NCBI GenBank assembly: GCA_963205005.1
Contig: CAUJHW010000114.1
Coordinates: 20,522 to 84,521 of the forward strand
Length of the DNA stretch: 64,000 nt
Source of the DNA: Pseudomonadota bacterium
GTDB lineage: Bacteria > Pseudomonadota > Alphaproteobacteria > Caulobacterales > Caulobacteraceae
Direction of reading: 5' to 3'
Position 1 is the stretch's first letter, and each line of letters opens with the position of its first letter. Both the position numbers and the translations under genes were made by a program. Below the pieces are notes generated by a model that ran no database searches, was not told where the DNA came from, and saw nothing but the letters and a program-made list of their open reading frames with translations. Shown here piece after piece: positions 34,219 to 42,899 of the stretch.

Positions 34219-34994
34219 TGACCGCCTCCGGGCTCTATCCCGGGGTGGTGACGCACACCCGGATGAAGCCGCGCCGGCATGCCCTGAAGTACAACATCTT
34301 CATGCTGCTTCTGGACCTGGACGAGCTCGACACCCTGGACCGGCGCCTGAAGCTGTTCTCCGTCGGCCGCTTCAATCTCGTCGGCTTTGATCCCCGCCGG
34401 CACGGAGACGGATCGCGCTCGCCGCTCAAGGCCCAGGTCGAGGCCCAGCTCGAGGCGGCGGGCATCGCCCATGGCGGACCGGTCCGCCTGCTGGCCATGC
34501 CGCGCATCCTGGGCTTCGGGTTCAATCCGCTGACGGTCTATTTCTGCCACCGGCCCGACGGCGCCCTGAGCGCCATCCTCTACGAGGTGAACAACACCTT
34601 CGGGGAGCGACACAGCTACCTGATCCCGGCGGACAACGCTCCGATCGTGAAGCAGGCCTGCGAGAAGGGGTTCTACGTCTCGCCCTTCATGGACATGGAC
34701 CTGAGCTACGCCTTCCGCGTGCGGCCGCCGGGTGATCAGGTCCAGGTGCTGGTGGACGTGGACGACGCCGAGGGCCGAGTGCTGGCGACCGGCTTCGCCG
34801 CGCAGCGGCGGGAGCTGACCGACCGGGAACTTCTGAGCGCCTGGCTGACCCACCCGTGGATGACGCTGGGCGTGGTGACGGCCATCCACTGGGAAGCGCT
34901 GTTCATCTGGCTCAAGGGCGAGAAGATCCGCCAGCGGCCGGTGAAGCCGCAGTGGCCGGTGACGGTGGTGACCCCGGCGCAGGTGGCGGCGTAG
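34215..34994 (+). CDS. DUF1365 family protein
   Basis: The 259-residue protein begins SGLYPGVVTHTRMKPRRHAL. It contains LDLDELDTLDRRLKLFSVGR, LLAMPRILGFGFNPLTVYFC, EVNNTFGERHSYLIP and KGFYVSPFMDMDLSYAFRV, all hallmarks of DUF1365. No catalytic mechanism is established. The family almost always travels with the FAD oxidoreductase and Cfa-like methyltransferase seen here. The last 83 bases overlap, antisense, the 3' end of the DUF4239 gene. Confidence 0.9.
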   Translation: MMTASGLYPGVVTHTRMKPRRHALKYNIFMLLLDLDELDTLDRRLKLFSVGRFNLVGFDPRRHGDGSRSPLKAQVEAQLEAAGIAHGGPVRLLAMPRILGFGFNPLTVYFCHRPDGALSAILYEVNNTFGERHSYLIPADNAPIVKQACEKGFYVSPFMDMDLSYAFRVRPPGDQVQVLVDVDDAEGRVLATGFAAQRRELTDRELLSAWLTHPWMTLGVVTAIHWEALFIWLKGEKIRQRPVKPQWPVTVVTPAQVAA

Positions 34995-35763
34995 CGGCAA
35001 AGCCCGCGACCAGCCGCTCCAGGGGAGTCTGACTGATGGTGATGGTGCCGCTTCGCGAGCGGTCCAGGTCGAGGATCATGCCGGCGGCCAGGGTCAGCAG
35101 CACGAAGAGCAGGATGCACAGCGCCCGATCATGACTGGCGCCGCCCCCCAGAACGTAGCCGAGGACGCCTGACGACACGAAGGCATAGATGGCCAGCACG
35201 ACCAGCACGGTGCCGGGCAGCCGGGCTTCGTGCGCCGCTTCGCGCGCCACGCCGACGTCGAGGGACTCATTGACCGCGGCGATCACGGACGCGGCCAGCG
35301 GTGTCGCTCGGATCGGCTGCAGGGCGGTCAGGGCCTCGGTCTGGATCTGGCTGCGAAGCGCCTGTGAGGCGCTCTCGAGCGGCGCCTTGTCGGCGGCCTT
35401 GGCCTCACCATAGCTCAGCCGCAGGCGGGCATAGCGGACGTAGAGATCAGACAGCCGCATGGCGTAGGGCGGTTCGAGCAGGCGCACCCGCATCTCGGCG
35501 GTGCCGATGGCGTTGGCCTCCTCGACCACCAGATGCCGCCGGGCTTCGAACCGGTCGAGAGACAGGCTGAAGGTGAAGGCGACCAGCAGGGCCAGCAGGC
35601 CGAGCGCGCCGGAGACGATGTGGCCCTGGTCGGAAGCATCGCCCTCGATGGAGAGAAAGACTTTCCGGCCGAGCCAGCTGCCGAATTCGCGCGAGACCAC
35701 GAGCCCGACGAAGAACCCAGCGACCAGGACCCCCAGCGGCAACTGGTTCAGCTGTTCGTCCAT
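34912..35763 (-). CDS. DUF4239 (bestrophin-like) membrane protein
   Basis: The 283-residue protein has two N-terminal membrane segments (LPLGVLVAGFFVGLVVSREF and VSGALGLLALLVAFTFSLSL). DRFEARRHLVVEEANAIGTA follows, the DUF4239 signature. A helical soluble region and two further membrane segments (about 185-240) complete it. The C-terminal 28 residues are Pro/Ala/Ser-rich and are encoded antisense to the DUF1365 gene, so they may be a dispensable extension. The role is unknown; similarity to bestrophin-like channels is distant. Confidence 0.8.
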   Translation of the reverse strand: MDEQLNQLPLGVLVAGFFVGLVVSREFGSWLGRKVFLSIEGDASDQGHIVSGALGLLALLVAFTFSLSLDRFEARRHLVVEEANAIGTAEMRVRLLEPPYAMRLSDLYVRYARLRLSYGEAKAADKAPLESASQALRSQIQTEALTALQPIRATPLAASVIAAVNESLDVGVAREAAHEARLPGTVLVVLAIYAFVSSGVLGYVLGGGASHDRALCILLFVLLTLAAGMILDLDRSRSGTITISQTPLERLVAGFAATPPPAPGSPPSPATAASPAAGGSSRP

Positions 35764-35811
35764 TCCGCACCCCGTTCACGCAAAGCTTGACTATGGCTTG
35801 GCCCGAGCCGG

Positions 35812-36582
35812 CTAGGAAGTCTTCCGGAATACCCAGATGTCGCCATCGTCGCCCTGTCCGATCGGGTCGCGGTCCAGCGCGAGGCCGGCGCTTTCGGCGA
35901 AGGGGACCGGGTCCTGCATGAAGTAGACCAGGCGTTCGGACGAGCGCTGCAGTTCAGCGCCCCGCGGATCGACGATCACGTAGTCGAGCACCTGCTCCAG
36001 CCGGTTGATCCCATCGCGGAAGCTGCGGTCGCGGACATAGAGCCGCAGCCTGCGTCCATCCTCGAGAGGCCGGTCCATGACCATGGCGGACGGATCGATG
36101 GCCGGCAGGCTGCGCATCACCTCCAGCCGGGGCAGGTGAACCGCGAACAGGCCGCCCGGCGGCAGGTGGCGAGCGGCGGTCGCGAAGGTGTTCCGCCAGG
36201 CGGCGCCGGCCGGAATGTGGGCAAGGGTGTGGTAGGGGCAGATCGCCAGGTCGAACGTGCGCCGGAGGTCCAGGGCGGTCATGTCGCCCAGGCGCAGGGT
36301 GATCCGCATCGCCACTTCGGGTTCGAGCCCGGCGACACGGGCGCGGGCCTGGGTCAGCATCGCTGCGGCGATGTCGACGCCGGTGACCGCGTGGCCGCGC
36401 GCCGCGAGCTCGCAGGTCAGCCGCCCGGTGCCGGCGCCGAGTTCCAGGATGGATCCGCTCGCCGGCGCGAGCCCGCAATAGATCGCCTCGTCGCCCCGGA
36501 GCCGGGCGTCGGCGGCGGTGACGACGTCGTAGTAGAGGGCGCTGAGACCGCCTTCGGCGTAATAAGGTTTGGCTTTGGCCAT
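35812..36582 (-). CDS. Class I SAM-dependent methyltransferase
   Basis: From the ATG at 36582 the protein has 256 residues. Motif I is ILELGAGTGRLTCELAARGH with the acidic TGVDIAAAM; motif II/III are FDLAICPYHTLAHI and HLPPGGLFAVHLPR. The C-terminal region has a beta sheet with DGRRLRLYVRDRSF and RLEQVLDYVIVDPRG, common in methyltransferases related to YcgJ/CmoA types. The substrate is unknown. It is divergent from lemA, and the gap contains a nine-base inverted repeat. Confidence 0.85.
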   Translation of the reverse strand: MAKAKPYYAEGGLSALYYDVVTAADARLRGDEAIYCGLAPASGSILELGAGTGRLTCELAARGHAVTGVDIAAAMLTQARARVAGLEPEVAMRITLRLGDMTALDLRRTFDLAICPYHTLAHIPAGAAWRNTFATAARHLPPGGLFAVHLPRLEVMRSLPAIDPSAMVMDRPLEDGRRLRLYVRDRSFRDGINRLEQVLDYVIVDPRGAELQRSSERLVYFMQDPVPFAESAGLALDRDPIGQGDDGDIWVFRKTS

Positions 36583-36590
36583 GGTGACGC

Positions 36591-36643
36591 TTGTGCGCGC
36601 GCCGTTGCGCCGGATCAATGCGGGGTCCACATATCGCGCACAA
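36591..36643. repeat. Nine-base inverted repeat between methyltransferase and lemA genes
   Basis: TTGTGCGCG (36591-36599) and CGCGCACAA (36635-36643) are exact inverted copies 44 bases apart. They fill the 74-base divergent gap, with promoters for both genes expected there. Spacing of about four helical turns would suit two same-face sites for one regulator, or a cruciform. Confidence 0.4.
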
Positions 36644-36656
36644 CCGTGGGGAGCCC

Positions 36657-37307
36657 ATGAAGACCCTGACCCAACGCATGGCGCGCATGGCGCTGCTGCT
36701 GATCGCCCCGCTGGCGCTGACCGCCTGCGGCATCAACTCGATCCCGACCAAGGAAGAAAAGGCCAAGGCCCAGTGGGCCGAGGTCCAGAACCAGTATCAG
36801 CGGCGCGCCGACCTGATCCCGAACCTGGTCGCCACCGTGAAGGGCTATGCGGCCCAGGAGAGCAGCGTGCTGATCGGCGTCTCGCAGGCCCGCGCCGGCG
36901 CGATGCAGGTGAAGTCGGACGCCTCGATCACCACCGACCCGGCGGCCTTCCAGCGCTATGCCGCGGCCCAGCAGAACCTGTCGCTGGCGCTCGCGCCGCT
37001 GCGGGTGCTGCAGGAGAACTATCCGGACCTGAAGTCGAACGAGAACTTCATGGCCCTGCAGAGCCAGCTGGAGGGCACCGAGAACCGGATCACCATCTCG
37101 CGGCGCGACTACAACGAGGCGGTCCGCGACTTCAACACGACGCTCCGGACCTTCCCGCAGGTGTTCTGGGCGAAGACGATGTACTCGTCGTCCAGGCCGA
37201 TGCAGCTGTTCCAGGCGACCGCCACGGCGCAGTCTGCGCCGACGGTTGATTTCTCGGCCCCGCCTCCGGGGGCAGCCCCGGGCTCGTCGCCGCCTGAGCC
37301 GAAATAG
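36657..37307 (+). CDS. lemA: LemA family lipoprotein
   Basis: The ATG at 36657 gives 216 residues with a lipobox LTAC (Cys near 24). The conserved LemA core follows: AQWAEVQNQYQRRADLIPNL with VATVKGYAAQE, AAQQNLSLALAPLRVLQENY, LQSQLEGTENRITISRRDYN and VRDFNTTLRTFPQVFWA. LemA forms a four-helix bundle, and LemA genes often sit beside TPM-domain genes, as here. The tail is Pro/Ala-rich. A frame extends to 36591 but starts before the signal sequence and is unlikely. Confidence 0.92.
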   Translation: MKTLTQRMARMALLLIAPLALTACGINSIPTKEEKAKAQWAEVQNQYQRRADLIPNLVATVKGYAAQESSVLIGVSQARAGAMQVKSDASITTDPAAFQRYAAAQQNLSLALAPLRVLQENYPDLKSNENFMALQSQLEGTENRITISRRDYNEAVRDFNTTLRTFPQVFWAKTMYSSSRPMQLFQATATAQSAPTVDFSAPPPGAAPGSSPPEPK

Positions 37308-37375
37308 TGCGAAGCGGCCACCGTCCTTCTTCTCCTTATGCGGGAGATGTCGGGCCGCGCGAGCGGGCCGGAGGG

Positions 37376-38164
37376 ATGGGGTGGCTGCCGCTGATCGTCA
37401 GCCTCCTTGTCCTGATCGCGGCGCCCTCGCTCGCGGCGCCGAAGTTCCCGCCGCTGACCGGCCGAGTGGTGGATGACGCCCAGCTGCTGTCGCCGGCGGC
37501 GGAAGGCCGGCTGACCGCCGAGCTGGCCGCTCTCGAGCAGAAGACGGGACACCAGTTGGTGGTCGCCACCGTGCCCGACCTGCAGGGCTATGAGATCGAG
37601 GACTACGGCTATCAGCTGCTGCGCACCTGGGGGATCGGGCGCAAGGCCGAGAACGACGGGGTCATCCTGATCGTGGCGCCCAGCGAGAAGAAGGTCCGGA
37701 TCGAGGTGGGCTATGGCCTGGAGCCGGTGCTGACCGACGCGCTCTCGAGCCTGATCATCCAGCGCCGGATCCTGCCGGCGTTCAAGGCCGGCCAGTTCGA
37801 GCAGGGTGTCGTCGACGGCGCCGAGGCAGTGGCGGCGCAGTTGGGCCTGCCCGAGGGCGAAGCCCGGGCGCAGGCCGCGCAGGCGGCGGCCCAGGGCGCG
37901 GAGTCCGCCTCGGACGGCGGCCTTGGCGTCCCGGTGATCGTGGTCATCCTGATCGTGTTCTGGGTCCTGAGCGGCGTGCTGCGCGCCTTTGGCGGACGCC
38001 GCCGCAGGCGTGGCGGCGGAGGGGGCCTTTGGTGGCTGTTGCCACTGCTGCTTTCGAACAACGGTCGCGGCGGTGGAGGCGGCTGGAGCGGCGGTGGCGG
38101 CGGGGGTGGTTTCTCCGGCGGCGGCGGGTCGGGCGGTGGCGGCGGCGCCTCGGGGAGTTGGTGA
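37376..38164 (+). CDS. TPM-domain membrane protein (YgcG type)
   Basis: GGAG precedes the ATG at 37376, giving 262 residues. A signal peptide (LPLIVSLLVLIAAPSLAA) is followed by the TPM domain: LTGRVVDDAQLLSPAAEGRL, HQLVVATVPDLQGYEIEDYG, GVILIVAPSEKKVRIEVGYG and LEPVLTDALSS. One membrane helix follows (IVVILIVFWVLSGVL), and a Gly/Ser-rich tail with GGGGGGFSGGG repeats. TPM domains form a thioredoxin-like fold with reported phosphatase-like or repair roles. It lies between lemA and a second TPM gene. Confidence 0.88.
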   Translation: MGWLPLIVSLLVLIAAPSLAAPKFPPLTGRVVDDAQLLSPAAEGRLTAELAALEQKTGHQLVVATVPDLQGYEIEDYGYQLLRTWGIGRKAENDGVILIVAPSEKKVRIEVGYGLEPVLTDALSSLIIQRRILPAFKAGQFEQGVVDGAEAVAAQLGLPEGEARAQAAQAAAQGAESASDGGLGVPVIVVILIVFWVLSGVLRAFGGRRRRRGGGGGLWWLLPLLLSNNGRGGGGGWSGGGGGGGFSGGGGSGGGGGASGSW

Positions 38165-38165
38165 G

Positions 38166-38879
38166 ATGACGGCGCCCCTGCTCAATGCCCCCGAACGCGC
38201 GGCCGTCGAGGCCGCGATCCGCGACGCGGAAACCCGCACCTCCGGTGAGATCTACTGCGTGGTGGCGCAGGACAGTTCCGACTATCACGCCACGCCGCTC
38301 GCCTGGGGCGCCGCCGTGGCATTGCTGGCGCCGGCTGTGCTGCTGCTGGCGGGCATTGAAGTGACCGCGCCCGACATGCTCAGCCTCGGGGGCTGGACGG
38401 CGCAGCAGGTCGAGGATGTCGGAGAGGCCACGGCGCGGGCCGCCCTTTTTGGCGCGCTTCTGCTCCAGGCCCTGCTGTTCATCATGACCCTGGGGATCGT
38501 GTCGATCCGCCCCATCCGCCACGCCCTGACGCCGCGCGGCATGAAACGGGACCGGGTGCTGAAGCGCGCCGAGGCGCAGTTCCTGGCCAAGAACCTGCAT
38601 GCGACCCGGGAACGCACCGGCGTCCTGATCTATGTCTCGGTCGCAGAGCGCATGGCCGAACTGGTGGCCGACGAAGGCATCCATGCCTGCGTCGCGGAGG
38701 GGACCTGGGACGCGGCCATGGCCGTCCTGACCGACGGGTTGCGGAAGGGGCAGGCCGTCGAGGGCCTGACCGCGGCGATTGGCCAGTGCGCTGATGTCCT
38801 GGCCCTGCATTTTCCGGGTCGGGTTGGCGACAATCCAAATGAATTGCCGGATCTGGTGGTCATGCTGCCGCCGGCGTGA
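38166..38879 (+). CDS. Second TPM-domain membrane protein
   Basis: The ATG at 38166 follows the previous stop by one base, giving 237 residues. It starts ERAAVEAAIRDAETRTSGEI, the TPM opening for the short membrane type, then two membrane segments (about 45-65 and 95-120). The ARTRERTGVLIYVSVAERMA-like half of the fold follows (LHATRERTGVLIYVSVAERM), and AMAVLTDGLRKGQAVEGLTA closes it. LemA-TPM-TPM triplets are widespread and form an envelope-associated system of uncertain function. Confidence 0.85.
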   Translation: MTAPLLNAPERAAVEAAIRDAETRTSGEIYCVVAQDSSDYHATPLAWGAAVALLAPAVLLLAGIEVTAPDMLSLGGWTAQQVEDVGEATARAALFGALLLQALLFIMTLGIVSIRPIRHALTPRGMKRDRVLKRAEAQFLAKNLHATRERTGVLIYVSVAERMAELVADEGIHACVAEGTWDAAMAVLTDGLRKGQAVEGLTAAIGQCADVLALHFPGRVGDNPNELPDLVVMLPPA

Positions 38880-39988
38880 GTGGCGGGGGCCGCGGGCCAA
38901 CCCACTGCGACCCTTTGGACTTCACGGTTGTCGCAGGGCGTTCTGGACCGCACATTGGGTCCGGCCGTTCCGGGGCAGGAATCCAGTTGTTGAACTCGAA
39001 CAAAGATTTGGAGTCCATCGACGCGATGAGGGCCCGTCTCCGGCGGCTTGAGATGGCCGTGGAAGTGACGGGCCTGGGGCTGTGGGAGTGGGACGTCCGC
39101 TCTGGCGAAATCAACTGGAATGCACGCAATCGCGAACTGTTCGGGGTGGATCACCAGGATCCGATCACCATCGCCGACTACATGGCCCTGGTGCATCCCG
39201 AAGACCGGGATCTGGTCTCGGCCGCCTACGGTGCGCAGCGCGACCGCGCCAACGGCGGCGACTTCGTCGTCGAACACCGCGCCGCGTTCGCGCCGGGGGG
39301 CAAGGATCGCTGGCTACAGGCCCGGGGGCGGGTCCTGAAGGACGCCGACGGTGTCCTGCGGGCCTTCGGCTCAACCCTCGACATCACCGACCGCAAGACC
39401 GCCGAGGACCGCCGGAACCTGGTGCTCAACGAACTGGCCCACCGGGCGAAGAACGGTATTCTGGTGATGATGACCTTCGTGGCCCAGACCGCGAAGAGCG
39501 CGCTCAGCGTCCCGCATTTCGAGTCCCTGTTGAGCGCCCGGCTTCAGGCGATGGCCGATTCCCAGGACCTGGTCACCCAGGCCGCCGGACGTCCGCTGGC
39601 GCTGACCGACCTGCTGGCCCGCGCCCTGGCCCTGTTCGATACGCGGCGCTTCGACATCGATCCGCGGCTGGCGGAGATCCGGGTGCCCAGCGAGATGGTG
39701 GTCGCCATGGCGTTGCTGCTGCACGAACTCTCGACCAACGCCGTCAAGTACGGCGCCCTTTCGGCCGAGACCGGGCGGGTGCGGCTGGAGTTCGCCGCCG
39801 CCTCCGAGGGCCGGGTCCACGTGGTCTGGGTCGAGACGGGCGGTCCGCCGGTGAAGGCCCCTTCCCGCAAGGGATTTGGCAGTCGTCTGCTGGACATCTC
39901 GCTGCGCAACAACGGCGGACGGGTCGAGGCCCGCTACGAACCCGAGGGCTTCAGAGCCTCGCTCCATTTTCCGGTCGGCGATCACTGA
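38876..39988 (+). CDS. PAS-domain sensor histidine kinase (HWE/HisKA_2 type)
   Basis: If the GTG at 38876 is used the protein has 370 residues; the start could be further in, since conserved sequence begins near ARLRRLEMAVEVTGLGLWEW. PAS/PAC spans about 58-175 (TGLGLWEWDVRSGEINWNAR, RAFGSTLDITDRKTAEDR). The dimerisation box LVLNELAHRAKNGILVMMTF has the phospho-acceptor His189. The catalytic domain has LLHELSTNAVKYGALS and GFGSRLLDISLRNNGG. There is no membrane segment, so it senses a cytoplasmic cue. No response regulator is adjacent; in Caulobacterales such kinases often act on PhyR-type or single-domain regulators. It overlaps the TPM gene by four bases. Confidence 0.85.
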   Translation: MSGGGRGPTHCDPLDFTVVAGRSGPHIGSGRSGAGIQLLNSNKDLESIDAMRARLRRLEMAVEVTGLGLWEWDVRSGEINWNARNRELFGVDHQDPITIADYMALVHPEDRDLVSAAYGAQRDRANGGDFVVEHRAAFAPGGKDRWLQARGRVLKDADGVLRAFGSTLDITDRKTAEDRRNLVLNELAHRAKNGILVMMTFVAQTAKSALSVPHFESLLSARLQAMADSQDLVTQAAGRPLALTDLLARALALFDTRRFDIDPRLAEIRVPSEMVVAMALLLHELSTNAVKYGALSAETGRVRLEFAAASEGRVHVVWVETGGPPVKAPSRKGFGSRLLDISLRNNGGRVEARYEPEGFRASLHFPVGDH

Positions 39989-40092
39989 TCCCGCGTCGGT
40001 CACCTGGCGCATTTCCGGACCGTCACGCACCTTCGCTTTGCCCGAACGCCGTCGCGCGGTAGCATCGGCAAAAGTTCGGGAGACGCAGGGCG

Positions 40093-40557
40093 ATGGCCTA
40101 TACCCTCAATATCAACGGCAAGGCGCTGAGCGCCGATGTGGACGGCGACACGCCGCTGCTCTGGACGCTTCGCGACACGCTCGGGATCCTCGGGCCGAAG
40201 TACGGCTGCGGGGTCGCGGCGTGCGGCGCCTGCACGGTGCATGTGGATGGCCAGCCGATGCGCTCGTGCCAGATCCCGACCGAAAGCGTCGGGTCCGCGA
40301 AGATCACCACCATCGAGAACATGAGCGCCCATCCGGTCGGCAAGAAGGTGCAGGCCGCCTGGATGGAGTTGGATGTCGCCCAGTGTGGCTACTGCCAGCC
40401 CGGCCAGATCATGTCGGCCACAGCCCTGCTGGCGAAGACTCCCAAGCCGACCGACGCCCAGATCGACGAGGCGATGGCCGGAAACATCTGCCGGTGCGCG
40501 ACCTACACGCGCATCCGCGCCGCGATCAAACTGGCCTCCGGCCAGAAGGTGGCCTGA
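40093..40557 (+). CDS. (2Fe-2S) subunit of a molybdenum hydroxylase (IorA-like)
   Basis: The 154-residue protein binds two [2Fe-2S] clusters. The plant-ferredoxin-like cluster uses Cys39, Cys44, Cys47 and Cys59 (KYGCGVAACGACTVHVDGQ). The second uses Cys98, Cys101, Cys133 and Cys135 (AQCGYCQPGQ and NICRCATYTR). It transfers electrons from the molybdenum centre of the large subunit to an external acceptor. The small-subunit plus large-subunit layout without an FAD subunit fits isoquinoline 1-oxidoreductase and periplasmic aldehyde oxidoreductases. The large subunit starts one base after its stop. Confidence 0.93.
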   Translation: MAYTLNINGKALSADVDGDTPLLWTLRDTLGILGPKYGCGVAACGACTVHVDGQPMRSCQIPTESVGSAKITTIENMSAHPVGKKVQAAWMELDVAQCGYCQPGQIMSATALLAKTPKPTDAQIDEAMAGNICRCATYTRIRAAIKLASGQKVA

Positions 40558-40558
40558 C

Positions 40559-42763
40559 ATGACGATCCATGACGTGCAGGCCAATCGCCGCCAGATCCTG
40601 GCCTCGGTCAGCGCCGCCGGCCTGACCCTTTCCTTCGCCGTGGCCCCCAAGGCCGACGCCCAGACCGCCGGCGCCGGCGCGCTGAACGCCTATGTCCGCG
40701 TGGCGCCCGACGGCATCGTCACCATCACCGCCAAGAACCCGGAGATCGGCCAGGGCATCAAGACGATGCTGCCGATGCTGATCGCCGAGGAGCTGGACGT
40801 CGACTGGAAGAATGTCCGCATCGAGCAGGCGGACAACAATCCCAAGGCCTATGGCCGCCAGTTCGCCGGCGGCAGCATGGCGACGCCCATGCACTGGGAG
40901 GAACTGCGCCGCGTCGGCGCGGTGGCCCGTGCGATGATGATCCAGGCCGCGGCCCAGGCCTGGAACTGCGCGCCCGGCGATTGCGCCACGACGCCCGGCA
41001 ATGTGGTCAACACCAAGTCCGGAAAGACCCGCTCCTACGGCTCGCTGGCTCTGGCCTGCGCGACGATCACGCCGCCTGATCCCAAGAGCCTGACCCTGAA
41101 GGATCCCAAGGCCTACCGGATCATCGGCAAGGCCATGCCGCAGTATGACGTCGGCAAGATCGTCACCGGCCAGCCGCTGTTCGGCATCGACGTCCAGCGG
41201 CCGGGGATGCTTTACGCGACCTTCGCCAAGGCCCCGGTGTTCGGCGCCAAGGTGGCCGGCGCCGACCTCGATGCGGCGAAGTCGGTCAAGGGCGTGCGCA
41301 AGGCCTTCGTGGTCGAGGGCGCCGCCGACGGCATGGCGCCGGCCGGTGCGATCGGCCAAGGCCTGCTGCCCGGCGTGGCCGTGGTGGCCGACACCTGGTG
41401 GGCGGCGCGCAAGGGCCGCGACAGGCTGAACGTGTCGTGGGCCGAGCATCCCACCAGCGCCCAGTCCAGCAAGGGCTTCGCCGAACAGGCAAAGGCGCTT
41501 TCAGCCGGCAAGGGCCAGCGGACGGCCCGTAACGACGGCGACGTCGATGCGGCGCTGAAGGGCGCGGCCGCGACGGTCGAGGCGGCCTATTCCTATCCGT
41601 TCCTCAGCCACGCCAATCTCGAGCCGCAGAACTGCACGGCCGAATTCAAGGACGGCAAGCTGGAGATCTGGGCTCCGACCCAGAACCCGGAGCCGGGCCG
41701 CCAGCTCTGCGCCAGGACCCTGGGCATTCCCGCCGAGAACATCACCGTTCACATGGTCCGCTGCGGCGGCGGCTTCGGCCGGCGCCTGGCCAACGACTAC
41801 ATGGTCGAGGCTGCCTGGATCGCCCGGGAGACCGGGGCTCCGGTGAAGCTTCTGTGGACCCGCGAAGACGACATGGCCCACGACCACTACCGGCCGGCGG
41901 GCTTCCACTTCTTCCGCGGCGGCGTGGATGCGGCGGGCAATCTGACCGCGCTGCACGATCACTTCGTGACCTTCGGCAACGGCACGGTCGCGGCCTCAAG
42001 CGCCGGAATGGGCGGGGCGGAGTTCCCGGCCCAGTTCGTGCCTAACCTGCGCTACGAAGTCAGCATGATGCCGCTCGGCGTGCCTACCGGCCCGCTGCGC
42101 GCGCCGGGCTCCAACGCGCTGTCGTTCGCCTTCCAGTCGTTCATCGACGAGCTTGCTCACGCGGCCAAGGCCGATCCGCTGGCGTTCCAGATCAAGCTTC
42201 TGGGTGACAAGCCGGTGGTCGGCACGGCGCCCGCCTCCTACGGCGCCGCCCGCATGGTCGGCGTGCTGAAGGCTGTGGGCGAGATGTCTGGCTGGGCCAA
42301 CCGCGGCAAGCTGCCGAAGGGCGAGGGCATGGGCGTGGCCTGCTACTTCAGCCACCTGGGCTATTTCGCCGAGGTGGCCCATGTGGCGGTCTCGCCGGCC
42401 GGTGACGTGAAGGTCAAGAAGGTCTGGGTAGCCGCCGACGTGGGCCGTCAGATAATCAACCCGGCGGGGGCCATGAACCAGGTCCAGGGCTCGGTGCTGG
42501 ACGGCCTGTCGGGCGCCCTCCACCAGCAGATCACCATCGCCTCGGGTCGCGTCGAGCAGAGCAATTTCACCGACTATCCGCTGCTGCGCATCAACGAGGC
42601 GCCGCCGGTGGAGGTAAAGTGGGTGGTCACCGACTTCCCGCCGACGGGCCTGGGCGAGCCGGCGCTGCCGCCGGCGATCCCCGCGCTGACCAACGCCATC
42701 TTCGCGGCCACGGGCAAGCGCGTCCGCAGCCTGCCGGTCACACCGGACATGCTCAAGGCCTGA
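40559..42763 (+). CDS. Molybdopterin-binding large subunit of a molybdenum hydroxylase (IorB-like)
   Basis: The ATG at 40559 gives 734 residues with a Tat-like leader (NRRQILASVSAAGLTLSFAV). Landmarks are NPEIGQGIKTMLPMLIAEEL, PYQDVG-like MPQYDVGKIVTGQPLFGIDV, CGGGFGRRLANDYMVEAAWI (molybdopterin contact), LRAPGSNALSFAFQSFIDEL and FPPTGLGEPALPPAIPALTN with the catalytic Glu. The single-chain IorB-like type hydroxylates N-heterocycles or oxidises aldehydes; which one is unclear. XdhC-type chaperones are not adjacent, but a MoxR/VWA pair lies 3 kb downstream. Confidence 0.92.
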   Translation: MTIHDVQANRRQILASVSAAGLTLSFAVAPKADAQTAGAGALNAYVRVAPDGIVTITAKNPEIGQGIKTMLPMLIAEELDVDWKNVRIEQADNNPKAYGRQFAGGSMATPMHWEELRRVGAVARAMMIQAAAQAWNCAPGDCATTPGNVVNTKSGKTRSYGSLALACATITPPDPKSLTLKDPKAYRIIGKAMPQYDVGKIVTGQPLFGIDVQRPGMLYATFAKAPVFGAKVAGADLDAAKSVKGVRKAFVVEGAADGMAPAGAIGQGLLPGVAVVADTWWAARKGRDRLNVSWAEHPTSAQSSKGFAEQAKALSAGKGQRTARNDGDVDAALKGAAATVEAAYSYPFLSHANLEPQNCTAEFKDGKLEIWAPTQNPEPGRQLCARTLGIPAENITVHMVRCGGGFGRRLANDYMVEAAWIARETGAPVKLLWTREDDMAHDHYRPAGFHFFRGGVDAAGNLTALHDHFVTFGNGTVAASSAGMGGAEFPAQFVPNLRYEVSMMPLGVPTGPLRAPGSNALSFAFQSFIDELAHAAKADPLAFQIKLLGDKPVVGTAPASYGAARMVGVLKAVGEMSGWANRGKLPKGEGMGVACYFSHLGYFAEVAHVAVSPAGDVKVKKVWVAADVGRQIINPAGAMNQVQGSVLDGLSGALHQQITIASGRVEQSNFTDYPLLRINEAPPVEVKWVVTDFPPTGLGEPALPPAIPALTNAIFAATGKRVRSLPVTPDMLKA

Positions 42764-42777
42764 GCCTGCCGTCCTTC

Positions 42778-42805
42778 GGCGCCGGCAGGGACACCGGCCG
42801 GCGCC
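42778..42805 (+). terminator. GC-rich hairpin after the molybdenum hydroxylase genes
   Basis: Eight-base arms GGCGCCGG (42778-42785) and CCGGCGCC (42798-42805) lie 15 bases after the large-subunit stop. There is no T-tract, so any termination would be weak or factor-assisted. Confidence 0.35.
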
Positions 42806-42899
42806 GCCTGACGCTGGGTCACGCTTGCCTCGCCTGCGCGAGGGGATACCGTTCATTCCAACAACAAGCCGGGCCGACAACAGGCCGGGAAGGAACGAT

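Noticed and set aside
40373..40558. N-terminal extension of the molybdenum hydroxylase large subunit
   Set aside because: It reads out of frame through the iron-sulfur subunit gene; the Tat-like leader starts at 40559.
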